Assembly: GCA_963809715.1 (NCBI GenBank)
Contig: CAWEKO010000005.1
Span: 186,001-250,000, forward strand
DNA length: 64,000 nt
Direction of reading: 5' to 3'
Source of the DNA: Bog-473 sp963809715
GTDB taxonomy: Bacteria > Actinomycetota > Acidimicrobiia > Acidimicrobiales > RAAP-2
In this document: piece by piece, positions 28,119 through 37,603 of the stretch
Layout: each line of letters starts with the position of its first letter
Position numbering within the stretch: the first letter of the stretch is position 1
Notes under the pieces: generated by a model
The model's input: only the letters and a program-made list of their open reading frames with translations
Told to the model about the DNA's origin: nothing
Database searches by the model: none
Position numbers and translations under genes: made by a program

Positions 28119-29394
28119 ATGGGATCAGCTCGGCAACTGGCGACGAGTTCGGCGGTCGATCGTGTCCTGCGCCAGAGTCCTCCATTGGACCTGGCAACAG
28201 TGGCTCGGATGACGGGCGAAGAGTTGGCATCACAGCTCGAGGTATGGCATCGACTCCGTGCGATCGCGGACGGAAACATCGTGCAGCTTCTCGGCGAGGT
28301 GATGCGCCGAGAAGACTTCAGGTCCGACGGAGCCACGTCACCCGAGGACTGGCAGGTCGAGCGGTTCGGCCTTTCGGTCGCTTCCGCTCGGAACTACAGC
28401 CGGGTGGCAGAACGGGCCATGGACCTACCCCATCTGACCAGAGCGTTGAGCACGGGCGATCTCAGCCTCGACAAGATGCGCGCCGTCGTCGGTCTGGCCA
28501 CGCCCGAGACCGACCGGGAGCTGGCGGCGTGCGCAAGCGATCACACGGTGGCGGAGTTGGGCGAGGTGGCCGGATCGCTCCGACGCGGACCGGACCCGCT
28601 GGGCAAGAGAGGGCGATCCGTCGGCTCGACGCGCTTCAACGAGTCGTGCCACACCATGTCGGTGCAGTTCCACGCGGAGGAGTTCGCCGAGGTGCGGACG
28701 TGCCGTCGAGGCGCAGGCCAAGGCGTTGCCCAGCGACGGCGAGACGCCCTGGGATCAGAGGCAGTACGACGCCTTCCTCGGACTTTTCCGGGCCGGGGCC
28801 TCGGGCCGTTCGGGCCGTGGTGACGGAACGAGCCCTTTCTTTGCGGTCTTCCATGCACCGCTGGCCGCCCTGATCGACGAGACCGGTGACCCCTCCGCAC
28901 TGGTGGGCGACCTGGAGCGAGGTGGGCTGATCAGTCTCGAGACAGTGCGCCGGCTGACCTGTGACGCCACCTTTGTCATCGCGATCGACGATGACCACGG
29001 GCACACCATGTATGAGGGCCGCCAGAGTCGCCTCCCCACTGCAACCCAGCGGCGGGAGATTTGGCGTCGGGACCGTTGTTGCCGGTTCCCCGGCTGTCGC
29101 AACGCGGTCTTCACCCAGCCCCACCATCTGGATTGGTGGATTCGGGGTGGCATGACCGACCTGCCGAACCTCGCGCTGCTGTGCAAGTTCCACCATGACT
29201 TGGTCCACTCGAAAGGCTGGACCGTTTCGGGTGACGCCAACGCGGAGATCGTGTTCGTGGGGCCGAGCGGTCGGGCCCTGACGTCTCGTCCGTCGCCCCG
29301 GTGGACGATGATCGGCGGGGTTGGGCCCGATTCTGAGGAGAGACCGGAGACGAGTCCCTCCAGAGGCCCGCAGGATTCGCCCGATACGTCGTAG
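28119..29394 (+). pseudogene. DUF222/HNH endonuclease gene with one frameshift near 28700
   Basis: The ATG at 28119 opens the DUF222 (13E12-type) helical domain: LRQSPPLDLATVARMTGEEL, VERFGLSVASARNYSRVAE and LSTGDLSLDKMRAVV. After HAEEFAEVRT near 28700 the frame shifts by one base, and the other frame continues with VEAQAKALPSDGETPW. The HNH nuclease domain follows, with RRDRCCRFPGCRN, THHLDWW-like QPHHLDWWIRGG and LCKFHHDLVHSKGW. Joined, it would give about 425 residues, normal for the family. These genes are abundant in actinobacteria and of uncertain, possibly mobile, function. Its stop abuts that of the convergent CaiB gene with no gap. Confidence 0.85.
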
Positions 29395-30651
29395 TCAGGC
29401 GATCGTGCCGTCGTCCCGAAGCCGGCCCAGCTCCTCCGAGCCCAAGCCGAGCTCTGATCCGAGAACCTCATCGGTGTGCTCGCCGATCCATGGCACGCGC
29501 GCCTCTGGACCCTCGGCGACCGAGCCGAACTTCACCGGGAGGCCGGGGATCAAGACGGGTTGGTCGACGCCATCTGTGCGGGGGTGTTCCACAAGCATGT
29601 GACGGGCCGCAAAATGGGGATCGGCCACGACCTCGTTGTCGGTGGCGACCGGTCCTGCGACCAGCCCGGCGGCGTTGAGGGCGTCGCAGGCCTCGCGCTT
29701 GGACTGGGTCGACGCCCATGACTCGAGCGCGGGACGGATCTCGGTCTCGAGATGGTCGAGCCAGCCCTGAGGCGTGGCGAAGCGAACGTCGTCCGCCCAC
29801 TCGGGCTTGCCGATGGCCTTGGCCAGGTCCGGCCATTGATGGGCCCGCAGTACCTGCAACATGAACCAGCCGTCGCGGGCCCTGAACCCGTGCAGGATGC
29901 CCGGCCAGGGTGTGCCCATCGGCATGCCCATGGACCAGAAGTTCGGGACGACGTCGAGCACCGCCACCATGGCGTCGAGCATGGCCACGTCCACCTGCTG
30001 TGCCTGTCCGGTGCGGTCGCGTTGGCGCAGCGCGGCCAGCGTTCCGATCACGGCGAAGAGCGCGGTGGCGATGTCGCCCAGACCACCCATAGGCGAGCCG
30101 ATCGGCGGTTGCCCCTCCGGGCGCTTGAACTCGTAGGCACCGCTCATGGCCTCGACGATGGAGGCAAGGGCGGGCCAGCCGTCGTAGGGCGACACCGTCA
30201 TATCGCCCACGGGGCGGCCGAACCCCGAGATGGAGAGGTAGACGACCGTGTCGTGCACCGCCGCCACATCGGCGTAGGCAAGGCCGAGTCGCTCCGCCGC
30301 TCCGGCCCGGAAATTCTCGGCGACCACGTCGAAGCGGGGGGCCAGGCGCAGCACCAGGTTTCGGCCGGCCGGCTGCTTCAAGTCGATCACGACGGATCGC
30401 TTCGAGAGGTTGTTGCGCATGAAGGTGGCGCCGACGCTGCGCCCAGCAGGGTCGGTCATGGTCGGCATGGCGCCGCGACCCAGGTCACCGGTGCCGGGTG
30501 CCTCGACCTTCACCACCTCGGCCCCCAGCCGGCCCAGGAGTTGGGTGGCGTAGGGGAGCGCTTGCATCTGCTCGAGGGCCAGCACCCGGATCCCGTCGAG
30601 TGGCTTGCCCCAAGGCGCCGCCTCCGGGTTGGCGACGTCGCCCAGCCTCAC
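29395..30651 (-). CDS. CaiB/BaiF family CoA-transferase
   Basis: A 418-residue class III CoA-transferase. Key signs are LDGIRVLALEQMQALPYATQLLGRLGAEVVKVEAP at the start of the Rossmann part (shown by residues 18-52), the family motif RNNLSKRSVVIDLK, VVAENFRAGAAERLG and DVAMLDAMVA. The catalytic aspartate is expected in the GRGAMPTMTDPAG region, but I cannot place it with certainty. It would transfer CoA between carboxylic acids. It is the last gene of a five-gene minus-strand operon, and its GTG overlaps the amidohydrolase stop. Confidence 0.9.
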   Translation of the reverse strand: MRLGDVANPEAAPWGKPLDGIRVLALEQMQALPYATQLLGRLGAEVVKVEAPGTGDLGRGAMPTMTDPAGRSVGATFMRNNLSKRSVVIDLKQPAGRNLVLRLAPRFDVVAENFRAGAAERLGLAYADVAAVHDTVVYLSISGFGRPVGDMTVSPYDGWPALASIVEAMSGAYEFKRPEGQPPIGSPMGGLGDIATALFAVIGTLAALRQRDRTGQAQQVDVAMLDAMVAVLDVVPNFWSMGMPMGTPWPGILHGFRARDGWFMLQVLRAHQWPDLAKAIGKPEWADDVRFATPQGWLDHLETEIRPALESWASTQSKREACDALNAAGLVAGPVATDNEVVADPHFAARHMLVEHPRTDGVDQPVLIPGLPVKFGSVAEGPEARVPWIGEHTDEVLGSELGLGSEELGRLRDDGTIA

Positions 30652-31883
30652 GTGATGTCGAGGCCGAGCATGGCGATGGCGTTGCCGCGCATGATGCGGT
30701 ACACGGCCTCGTCACCGAGATGTTGCACCATCTGCTCCGCCACGGCCCGGGTGTCCGGCCACGTCGAATCGGTGTGGGGGTAGTCCGTCTCGAAGGTGAT
30801 GCGATCCGAGCCGATGACATCGATGGAGTCGAGGCCGTGTTGATCCCGGAAGAAGCAGCCGTAGACCTGTCGGTGGAAGTAGGTCGACGGGGGCTCGAGC
30901 ACGATGTCCTTCACTCCGCCCCAGGCCCGGTGCTCCCGCCAGACGTCGTCGGCCCGCTCCAGGATGTAGGGCAACCAACCGATCTGGCCCTCCGAGTAGG
31001 CCAGCGTCAGCGTGGGGAACCGGATCAGCACGCCGGAGAAGAGGAAGTCGGTGAGCGACGACATGGCGTTGCCGAAGCTGAGCGTCGCCGCGACCGCCAC
31101 GGGAGCGTCGCCCGAGGTTGCGGGCATCTTGGACGACGAGCCGATGTGCATGCAGACGACGGTTCCGGTCTCCTCGCAGGCAGCGAAGAAGGGGTCCCAG
31201 TAGCCGCTGTGGATGCTGGGCAGGCCGAGGTGGGGTGGGATCTCGCTGAAGCAGACGGCGCGGACGCCCCGGGCGGCGTTGCGCCGCACCTCTGCCGCCG
31301 CTTTCTCCGCGTCCCACAAGGGGATGATGCACAGCGGGATCAGCTTGCCGCCGCTGTCGCCACACCACTCTTCGCACATGAAGTCGTTGTACGCGACGAC
31401 GCAGGCTTCGGCGAGCTCCATGTCCTTGGCCTCGAGAAAGGTCTGACCACAAAAGCGCGGGAAGGTCGGGAAGCACAGGCTCGCCTCCACCCAGTTGGCC
31501 TCGTTGTCGGCGATCCGGGCCTTGGGTTCGTAGCAGCCGGGACGCATCTCGTCGTAGGTGATGGGCGACATCGTCATGTCGTCGCGGTCGAAGCCGACCG
31601 CGGCCACGTGACGCTTGTTGATGTAGACGAGGTCCTCGTAGACCCAGCAATCCGCCTGAGGGCCGTCGGGATCGAAGGACTGGCGATAGGCCCCACCGCC
31701 GATGTGTTCCATCTCGCCGATGCCGCGGCGCTCGACTTTGGGCCCGCGGTCCCGGAAACGGGCGGGGAGCCAGGTCTCCCAGAGGTGGGCCGGTTCGACG
31801 ATGTGGTCGTCGACGCTGATGATCTTCGGGAGTGGAGTGGTGCTGCCGAGCCTTGGGGCGGTGTCGTCGATCAGGTCAGTCAT
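30648..31883 (-). CDS. amidohydrolase-2 family metalloenzyme
   Basis: A 411-residue TIM-barrel protein of the amidohydrolase-2 group, which includes ACMS decarboxylase and other non-oxidative decarboxylases. Metal-ligand segments are SVDDHIVEP (near residue 25), CMHIGSSS and FETDYPHTDSTWP (near residue 363). The GYWDPFFAACEETG stretch is typical of a branch common in mycobacteria and acidimicrobia. It could decarboxylate or hydrolyse a ring-derived acid. It overlaps the LLM gene upstream and the CaiB gene downstream, so it is in the middle of a tightly packed catabolic operon. Confidence 0.87.
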   Translation of the reverse strand: MTDLIDDTAPRLGSTTPLPKIISVDDHIVEPAHLWETWLPARFRDRGPKVERRGIGEMEHIGGGAYRQSFDPDGPQADCWVYEDLVYINKRHVAAVGFDRDDMTMSPITYDEMRPGCYEPKARIADNEANWVEASLCFPTFPRFCGQTFLEAKDMELAEACVVAYNDFMCEEWCGDSGGKLIPLCIIPLWDAEKAAAEVRRNAARGVRAVCFSEIPPHLGLPSIHSGYWDPFFAACEETGTVVCMHIGSSSKMPATSGDAPVAVAATLSFGNAMSSLTDFLFSGVLIRFPTLTLAYSEGQIGWLPYILERADDVWREHRAWGGVKDIVLEPPSTYFHRQVYGCFFRDQHGLDSIDVIGSDRITFETDYPHTDSTWPDTRAVAEQMVQHLGDEAVYRIMRGNAIAMLGLDIT

Positions 31884-32740
31884 GGTGACTCCAGTGTTGC
31901 CGCGAAGGGGACCAAGTGCGCCAACTGGTCCAGCTGAGCCCGGACCTCGGGCAGCGACCCGGCCCGGATGCGCAGGACGACCTCGGTGACCCCCAACCCG
32001 GCATAGTGCTCGAGCTTGCTCTCGCTCGCGATGGTGCCGAACGGGACGACGCTCAACGACGCCGGATCACGCCCCGCCTGTTCGGCCAGCGCCCGCAGGC
32101 GGGGCAGGGCCTTGCCGATGCCACCGCCGCCGATGGGGAGCCACCCGTCGGCGTACGAAGCGACGGCGGCGAAGACGGACTCCCGGGCGCCCCCGCCGAT
32201 CAGCGTGCGGACACGGGGTTGCTGGACCGGCTTGGGCCACGACCAGGTTGCTCCGAAGTCCACGAACTCGCCGTGGAACTCGGCTTGCTCGCTCGACCAG
32301 ATGGCCTCCATCGCCGCCAGATGCTCGCGCACGACGAACCAGCGACGGCCGAAGTCGACGCCGTGATCCTCCGCCTCCGCCCGGTTCCATCCGATCCCCA
32401 CGCCCAGCGTCACTCGCCCACCCGAGAGATGATCGAGCGTCGCCACCTGTTTGGCCAGGACGATGGGGTCGTGTTGGGCGGCCAGCAGGATGCCTGTGCC
32501 GAGTCCGATGCGCTCGGTCACTGCCGCCGCCGTGGCCAAGGCGACGAGCGGGTCCAGACAGCGCTTGTAGTCGTCGAGGCGCACGCCCTCGACCAGGGCC
32601 GGCGGCACGTCCTCACGGACGGGCAGGTGCGTGTGCTCGGGCAACCAGAACGAGTCGAATCCGAGCTCCTCGATCGCCGCCGCGAGCGCCGCCGGTGTGA
32701 CGTCGAGGTCAGTCAGGGCGGCGGTGATGCCGAGGCGCAC
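31880..32740 (-). CDS. LLM-class F420-dependent oxidoreductase
   Basis: A 286-residue luciferase-like barrel. It opens with MRLGITAALTDLDVTPAALA (GTG start) and contains FDSFWLPEHTH, RIGLGTGILLAAQHDPIVLAKQVATLD with LSGGRVTLGVGIGWN, and the loop TLIGGGARESVF. This pattern belongs to the actinobacterial F420 subfamily rather than FMN luciferases. It would oxidise or reduce a pathway intermediate using F420. It starts 2 bases after the enoyl-CoA hydratase stop and overlaps the amidohydrolase start. Confidence 0.9.
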   Translation of the reverse strand: MRLGITAALTDLDVTPAALAAAIEELGFDSFWLPEHTHLPVREDVPPALVEGVRLDDYKRCLDPLVALATAAAVTERIGLGTGILLAAQHDPIVLAKQVATLDHLSGGRVTLGVGIGWNRAEAEDHGVDFGRRWFVVREHLAAMEAIWSSEQAEFHGEFVDFGATWSWPKPVQQPRVRTLIGGGARESVFAAVASYADGWLPIGGGGIGKALPRLRALAEQAGRDPASLSVVPFGTIASESKLEHYAGLGVTEVVLRIRAGSLPEVRAQLDQLAHLVPFAATLESP

Positions 32741-32742
32741 GG

Positions 32743-33504
32743 TCAGGGTTGCTTGCCGGCAAAATCGGCCAGGGTGCCCGATTGGGCGGCGCCGCCGAGG
32801 AGACGGGCGAACGCGCCTTGCTCGCGGCGATTGGCCTCGAGCACGGCGTCGCGCCGGGCGGCTCGGAGCAGCGACGTGATGGCGCGGGTCGCCGCGTGGG
32901 AATGGCCGGCGATACGCGTGGCCAGGGCCACGGTCTCGTCGAGCACCTGGCCCGGTGCGCTCACCTCGAGCGCGAGGCCCAGCTCGACCAGCTCCGGAGC
33001 GGAGACCCAGTCGGAGGTCAACAGGACCCGGGCGGCGCGCTGCCAGCCCATGGCGGCGGGGAAGAGCACGCTGCTCGCCGCCTCGAGCGGGACGCCGAGT
33101 TCGGCGAAGGGCACCCGGAGGCGGGCGGCCGGGTCAACGAGGACCAGGTCGCAGTGGGCGAGCACGGTGAAGCCGAGCCCGACGGCCACGCCGTTGACCG
33201 CGGCGAGGAGCGGAACCGAGATGTCGCAGATGCAGTCGAGCAGGCCCATGAAGCCCTGCCCGGCGCCCTCGACGGCGGTGCCGGTGGCGATGGCGGCCAT
33301 CTCGGCCAGGTCCTGGCCCGAGGTGAACGCCGTGCCCCGACCGGTCAGGACCACCGCACCGATTGCCTCGTCAGCGTCGGCAGTTCGCAGCGCCTCGGTG
33401 ACCTCGAGGTACATCGTGGTGTCGAACGCGTTGCGCATCTCGGGCCGGTTGAAGGCGATCAGCCGGACACCGGGAGCGACGTCCTGCGTCTCGATACGGC
33501 TCAT
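32743..33504 (-). CDS. enoyl-CoA hydratase/isomerase family protein
   Basis: A 253-residue crotonase-fold enzyme. Visible are FNRPEMRNAFDTTMY, the first oxyanion segment GTAFTSGQDLAEMA and the second AAVNGVAVGLGFTVLAHCDLVL. FAELGVPLEAASS carries the glutamate position used by isomerases and hydratases. It acts on enoyl-CoA thioesters in ring or side-chain degradation. Second gene of the five-gene minus-strand operon, 7 bases after the CMD gene. Confidence 0.9.
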   Translation of the reverse strand: MSRIETQDVAPGVRLIAFNRPEMRNAFDTTMYLEVTEALRTADADEAIGAVVLTGRGTAFTSGQDLAEMAAIATGTAVEGAGQGFMGLLDCICDISVPLLAAVNGVAVGLGFTVLAHCDLVLVDPAARLRVPFAELGVPLEAASSVLFPAAMGWQRAARVLLTSDWVSAPELVELGLALEVSAPGQVLDETVALATRIAGHSHAATRAITSLLRAARRDAVLEANRREQGAFARLLGGAAQSGTLADFAGKQP

Positions 33505-33511
33505 CGGGTCG

Positions 33512-33901
33512 TCACTGGTCGGACCCGGCCGCCATGGCCGCCTTGGCCCGCCGGGCGATCACGTTCTCGGCCGTCCGGTTCATCCCCGTCGACTTGGGCC
33601 AGCCGACGTAGTGCGTCAGGTGCACGACGACCTCTCGCAGCTGGTCGACCGTCAGCTCGTCGCGCTCGAGGGCGCGGTTGAACTGGATGTCGAGGAGGTC
33701 ACTCTCGCCCATGGCCGCGAGGACACCGATCGTCATGAGACGGCGGTCACGCACGTCGAGCTCGTCACTCGTCCAGACCGAGCCGAAGAGATGGTCGACG
33801 GTCATGGCCACGTACCGTCCCGGAATGGTGTCGGGGTCTACCGAGAACCCGTAGACCTCCTCCATCTTGGCGATGCCCGCCGACCGCACGTCATCGCTCA
33901 T
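33512..33901 (-). CDS. carboxymuconolactone decarboxylase (CMD) family protein
   Basis: A 129-residue protein from the ATG at 33901, which has a GGAG site 6 bases upstream; the longer frame runs into the promoter region. The CMD pattern VRDRRLMTIGVLAAMG..FNRALERDELTVDQLREVVVHLTHYVGWP is clear (residues about 47-105). The CxxC of AhpD-type peroxidases is absent, so it is of the decarboxylase-like group. It is the first gene of the minus-strand catabolic operon, divergent from the operon at 34183 across 281 bases. Confidence 0.85.
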   Translation of the reverse strand: MSDDVRSAGIAKMEEVYGFSVDPDTIPGRYVAMTVDHLFGSVWTSDELDVRDRRLMTIGVLAAMGESDLLDIQFNRALERDELTVDQLREVVVHLTHYVGWPKSTGMNRTAENVIARRAKAAMAAGSDQ

Positions 33902-34149
33902 GCCCGCTCCGCCAGCGCCTTGATCTGCAGGTAGTCCTCGAATCTGGTCACGCCCGTCTCCCTTCCGATGCCCGACTGCTTCTACCCCTCGTAGGGCACG
34001 TCGGGGCTCTACCAATGACCTCCGCTGATCCCGATCATCCCGGAGCCCGACCATACCGACCCGGACAATCCGTGGGGCGGGTCGTCGGCGAAGACCACCT
34101 CTGGTCGCTCCCGGCTGGTCCCAAGGGGAAAATCAGCTTCGACACTAGA

Positions 34150-34179
34150 TCTGGACAACTGTCCGAACTATAGTCCAGA
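34150..34179. promoter_or_regulatory. palindromic operator and -10 element before the P450 operon
   Basis: TCTGGAC at 34150-34156 and GTCCAGA at 34173-34179 form a 7-base inverted repeat. Inside it GGACAACTGTCC (34153-34164) is a second palindrome. TATAGT at 34169-34174 is a good -10 box and the ATG at 34183 is only 8 bases beyond it, so the transcript is probably leaderless. The TetR protein encoded at 34947 is the obvious candidate to bind here. Confidence 0.6.
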
Positions 34180-34182
34180 CAT

Positions 34183-34950
34183 ATGACCGAGGGTAACGGC
34201 GACCGGGCGGGCGCGGCGGCAACGACGACAGCGACAGCGGGGCCACCCGGCGGAGACGTCGGGCGGCCTGACTACTCGGGCGAGTTCGACCCCGGCTTCG
34301 ACTACGAGGACCTCTCGAAGGAGGCCCTGGTCCGGCTGGTCCGGGAGTACGGGCTCATCGTGCACTTGCTCGACCGCTCGATGTGCGCCGCCATCGGCAT
34401 GAAGTACGGGGCCGATGCCGTCAAGGAGCTGGCCATCGAGGAGTGGGCGGGGGCCAGCCCCGTCTACGGCGACCGCCTGCGCCGGATCATGAACGTCGAG
34501 GGCGACGGGATCTCGGCCATCTTCAAAGTGCTCCAGCTCGACCCCGGCTTTCCCCACCACTACATGGATGTGCACTACGAGCTCGTCGACGAGCGGCACG
34601 GCTACTTCGAGCTGGCCTACTGCGGCGCGCTGATGGACGCCGAGCCCTTCGGGGACGCGATGGTGACGAACATGTGCCACCACATCGAGGACGGCACGTT
34701 CGACGTGACAGCGCAAGCCGTCAACCCCAAGGCCCACATCCGCCACGTGCACCGGCCACCCCGTGTCCCCACCGACCGGGTCCCGCACTGCCGCTGGGAG
34801 GTGGTCATCGAGGACGAGACCGAGACGCTGCCCGAGAAGGACATCACCAAGATCACCAAGATGACGACGGCAGCGACGTTCGCCTTCCCCGACATGAAGG
34901 ACGGGACGCCGCACATCCCGGCCGGGACGTTGTCAGGGTCCGGCGAATGA
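34183..34950 (+). CDS. conserved protein of unknown function, first gene of P450 operon
   Basis: A 255-residue soluble protein that I do not recognise with confidence. A threonine/alanine-rich N-terminus (residues 1-30) precedes a compact domain with FDYEDLSKEALVRLVREYG, MKYGADAVKELAIEEW, HYMDVHYELVDERHGYFEL and MCHHIEDGTFD near residue 165. It also has HCRWEVVIED, so conserved cysteines and histidines are present. Pairs of this kind occur in L-2-amino-thiazoline-4-carboxylate hydrolase-like proteins, which is only a suggestion. It precedes TetR, P450, SDR and NTF2-like genes with overlaps, so it probably acts in their pathway. The start lies 8 bases after a -10 box. Confidence 0.7.
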   Translation: MTEGNGDRAGAAATTTATAGPPGGDVGRPDYSGEFDPGFDYEDLSKEALVRLVREYGLIVHLLDRSMCAAIGMKYGADAVKELAIEEWAGASPVYGDRLRRIMNVEGDGISAIFKVLQLDPGFPHHYMDVHYELVDERHGYFELAYCGALMDAEPFGDAMVTNMCHHIEDGTFDVTAQAVNPKAHIRHVHRPPRVPTDRVPHCRWEVVIEDETETLPEKDITKITKMTTAATFAFPDMKDGTPHIPAGTLSGSGE

Positions 34951-35540
34951 GCCTGTTCGAGACGGTCGACGGCGCCGACGACGACCAGCCCGCCCGACGC
35001 CATCTGTCCGAGCGCCAGGCCGAAGTCATGGAGCGCCTGGTGGAAGCGGCGGCCGGGGAAGCCGAGGACCGGACGTACGGGGAGATCACGGTGCGGACGA
35101 TCGCTCGGCGGGCGGGCGTCGCCCCGGCGACCGCGTATACGTACTTCTCGGGCAAGGACCACCTCTTGGCCGAGGTGCTGTGGCGGCGCATGCAGTCGTC
35201 GCCCCACCTGGTCGACGTCAACCAGCCGGTGCAGGAGCGGGTGGCCGAGACCGTCCGCACCATGGGCTTCGGTACGTCGGCCACGCCGGCGGTCGCGGTC
35301 TGCACCACGGCGCTGCTGGCCGACGGACCCGACGTCAAGCGGGTGCGGTCTCGCATCGGCGCCGAGATCAGTCGTCGCCTGGCCAGTGCCCTCGGCCGGG
35401 GCTTCGACCCGGCCGTACGCAACGTCCTGACCGTGACCTACACGGGCGCCCTGCTCGGCGCCGGCATGGGGCACCTGGACTTCGACGCCGTCCCGGCCGT
35501 CATGGTCGAGGCCGTCGGGTTGTTGGCCACGACGTCGTGA
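34947..35540 (+). CDS. TetR-family transcriptional regulator of the P450 operon
   Basis: A 197-residue regulator with a TetR DNA-binding domain at about residues 24-72: MERLVEAAAGEAEDRTYGEI, then TVRTIARRAGVAPATAYTYFSGKDHL. The C-terminal helical domain has no recognisable ligand motif. It overlaps the unknown gene upstream (ATGA) and the P450 gene downstream (GTGA). The palindrome at 34150-34179 over the operon promoter is the likely operator, and the divergent CMD operon may share control. Confidence 0.9.
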   Translation: MSLFETVDGADDDQPARRHLSERQAEVMERLVEAAAGEAEDRTYGEITVRTIARRAGVAPATAYTYFSGKDHLLAEVLWRRMQSSPHLVDVNQPVQERVAETVRTMGFGTSATPAVAVCTTALLADGPDVKRVRSRIGAEISRRLASALGRGFDPAVRNVLTVTYTGALLGAGMGHLDFDAVPAVMVEAVGLLATTS

Positions 35541-36742
35541 CGACCCTCGCCCCGCTGGTCTACAGCCCCTACGACTACGCCATCCACGAGGACCCGTACC
35601 CGACCTACGCCCGCCTGCGGGCCGAGTCGCCCGTCTTCTACAACGAGGAGCTCGACTTCTTCGCCTTCTCGAAGCACGCCGACGTCCTGGCCGCCTTCCG
35701 CGACGTCGACCGTTACTCGAACGCCTACGGGGTCACCCTCGACCCGGCCGCCTTCGGGCCCGACGCCCACAAGGCGATGTCGCTCCTGGCCATGGACCCG
35801 CCCCGGCACACCCGGATGCGCTCCATCGTCGGGAAGAGCTTCACGCCCCGGCGGGTGGCCGAGATGGAGGTGCGCATCCGGGAGCTGGCGATCCAGCACA
35901 TCGAGCCCGCCGTCGAGTCACGCTCCTTCGACTTCGTCGCCGATTTCGCCGGCCGCCTGCCCATGGATGTGATCTCAGAGCTCGTCGGCGTCCCCCCGTC
36001 GGACCGGGCCGAGATCCGCCGCCTCGCCGATCTGTTGGTGCACCGGGAAGAAGGCATCGACGACGTACCGCCCGAGGGTGTCGAGGCGGCGTTGATCCTG
36101 GCCGGCTACTACGCCGACATGGTGGCCGACCGCCGTCACCACGAGCGGGACGACCTGACCTGGTCGCTGCTGCAACAGGAGATCGACGGCGAGCGGTTGA
36201 CCGACGACGAAGTCATCTCGTTCCTCTTCCTCTTGGTCGTGGCCGGGAACGAGACGACGACCAAACTGCTCTCCAACGCCTGGCTGTGGGGCGCCCGCTG
36301 CCCGGCCGAGCGGGCCAAGCCGTTCGCCGACCCCGAGCGGACCGGGCGCGTCGCCGACTGGGTCGAGGAGACACTGCGCTTCGACACCTCGACGCAGATG
36401 CTCCTGCGAGTGACGCGCGAGCCCGTGACCGTCCAAGGCGTCGACATGGGGCCGGGCCGTCGGGTCCTCCTCCTCATCGGTTCGGCCAACCGGGACGAGG
36501 CGGTCTTCGAGGACCCCGAGCGCTACGACCTCGACCGCGACACGCAGAACCTGATCAGCTTCGGCGGCGGCCGTCATTTCTGCATGGGGGCGGCGCTGGC
36601 CCGCATGGAGGCGCGCATCGGCCTGGGCGAGCTGGTTCAGCGGGTGCGCGACTACGACATCGACGAGTCGGGCCTGGTGCGGGTCCACTCCATCAACGTT
36701 CGGGGCCTGGCCGCCCTGCCGACCACGGTCGTGCCGCGCTGA
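35537..36742 (+). CDS. cytochrome P450
   Basis: A 401-residue soluble bacterial P450. It shows MDPPRHTRMRSIVGKSFTPRR, the I-helix oxygen motif AGNETTT (A236-T242), the ExxR pair E278-R281 in EETLRFD and the heme loop FGGGRHFCMGAALARME with heme-ligand C349. The N-terminus YSPYDYAIHEDPYPTYARLR is typical of actinobacterial steroid- or terpene-type P450s. It would hydroxylate a hydrophobic substrate using ferredoxin, but no ferredoxin gene is present in the operon. The GTG overlaps the TetR stop. Confidence 0.95.
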   Translation: MTTLAPLVYSPYDYAIHEDPYPTYARLRAESPVFYNEELDFFAFSKHADVLAAFRDVDRYSNAYGVTLDPAAFGPDAHKAMSLLAMDPPRHTRMRSIVGKSFTPRRVAEMEVRIRELAIQHIEPAVESRSFDFVADFAGRLPMDVISELVGVPPSDRAEIRRLADLLVHREEGIDDVPPEGVEAALILAGYYADMVADRRHHERDDLTWSLLQQEIDGERLTDDEVISFLFLLVVAGNETTTKLLSNAWLWGARCPAERAKPFADPERTGRVADWVEETLRFDTSTQMLLRVTREPVTVQGVDMGPGRRVLLLIGSANRDEAVFEDPERYDLDRDTQNLISFGGGRHFCMGAALARMEARIGLGELVQRVRDYDIDESGLVRVHSINVRGLAALPTTVVPR

Positions 36743-37521
36743 TGGCGCGCTTCGACGCCCAACCCGCCCGCCGCCCGGCGGTGATCACCGGCGCCTCGTC
36801 GGGCATCGGGGCCGAAGCGGCGCGCACGCTGGCCCAGGCGGGACACCCGGTCGTTTTGGGCGCTCGCCGACGAGAGATCTGCGAAGAGCTGGCCGCCCGC
36901 ATCCGCGACGTTGGCGGGGAGGCGGTCGGCCTCCATCTCGATCTGGCCGACCCTGCGTCGATCACCCAGTTCGCCAAGGAGGCGGAGGACGCCTTCGGAC
37001 CGGCGGAGGTGCTCGTCTCGAACGCCGCCCGCAACATGCCGGGCTCGGGCCTCGAGACGTTGCCCGAGGACTTCGAGGAGGTGCTCCGGGTCAACGTCGG
37101 CGGGGCGCAGCGCCTCGTGCGCGCCTTCGGTGCCGGCATGGTCGAGCGCCGCCGCGGCGACCTCGTCTTCGTGACCTCTGACGTCGTGGCTCATCCCCGC
37201 CCCCGCATGTCGGCCTACGTCTCGTCGAAGTGGGGGCTCGAGGGCTTTGTGACCGCCTTGCAGATGGAGCTCGAAGGGACGGGGGTGCGGGCGGTGATCG
37301 TGCGGCCCGGTCCGACGCTGACCGGCATGGGCATGGACTGGGACCCCGACGTCACGGGCGAGGTGCTGGCGGAGTGGACCCGCTGGGGCCTGGTCCGGCA
37401 CTCGGCCTTCCTGCGTCCCGAGGGAGTGGCGCTGGCCATCGCCCACGCGGTGGCCGCTCCACGGGGGACGCACCTCAGCATCGTGGAGGTCCAGCCTGAG
37501 GCCCCGGTCGACGACCAGTAG
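36742..37521 (+). CDS. SDR-family NAD(P)-dependent oxidoreductase
   Basis: A 259-residue classical SDR starting at an ATG that overlaps the P450 stop by one base (TGATG). It has the cofactor motif TGASSGIGAEAARTLA near residue 17, NAARNM in the NNAG position, the catalytic serine region FVTSDVVAH and YVSSKWG as the YxxxK pair. It would oxidise the alcohol made by the P450 or reduce a ketone. The segment MGMDWDPDVTGEVLAEWTRW is typical of a subgroup seen beside P450s in acidimicrobia and mycobacteria. Confidence 0.9.
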   Translation: MARFDAQPARRPAVITGASSGIGAEAARTLAQAGHPVVLGARRREICEELAARIRDVGGEAVGLHLDLADPASITQFAKEAEDAFGPAEVLVSNAARNMPGSGLETLPEDFEEVLRVNVGGAQRLVRAFGAGMVERRRGDLVFVTSDVVAHPRPRMSAYVSSKWGLEGFVTALQMELEGTGVRAVIVRPGPTLTGMGMDWDPDVTGEVLAEWTRWGLVRHSAFLRPEGVALAIAHAVAAPRGTHLSIVEVQPEAPVDDQ

Positions 37522-37603
37522 GAAGATGGACGAGGTTGTACCGTGCTCCAGCCGCGACCGCCCGAGGAGCTGAGTGACGCACTCTCGATCCAGGAGGACT
37601 GAT

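Noticed and set aside
31916..33934. 672-codon plus-strand open frame
   Set aside because: It runs antisense to the LLM, enoyl-CoA hydratase and CMD genes and has no motif.
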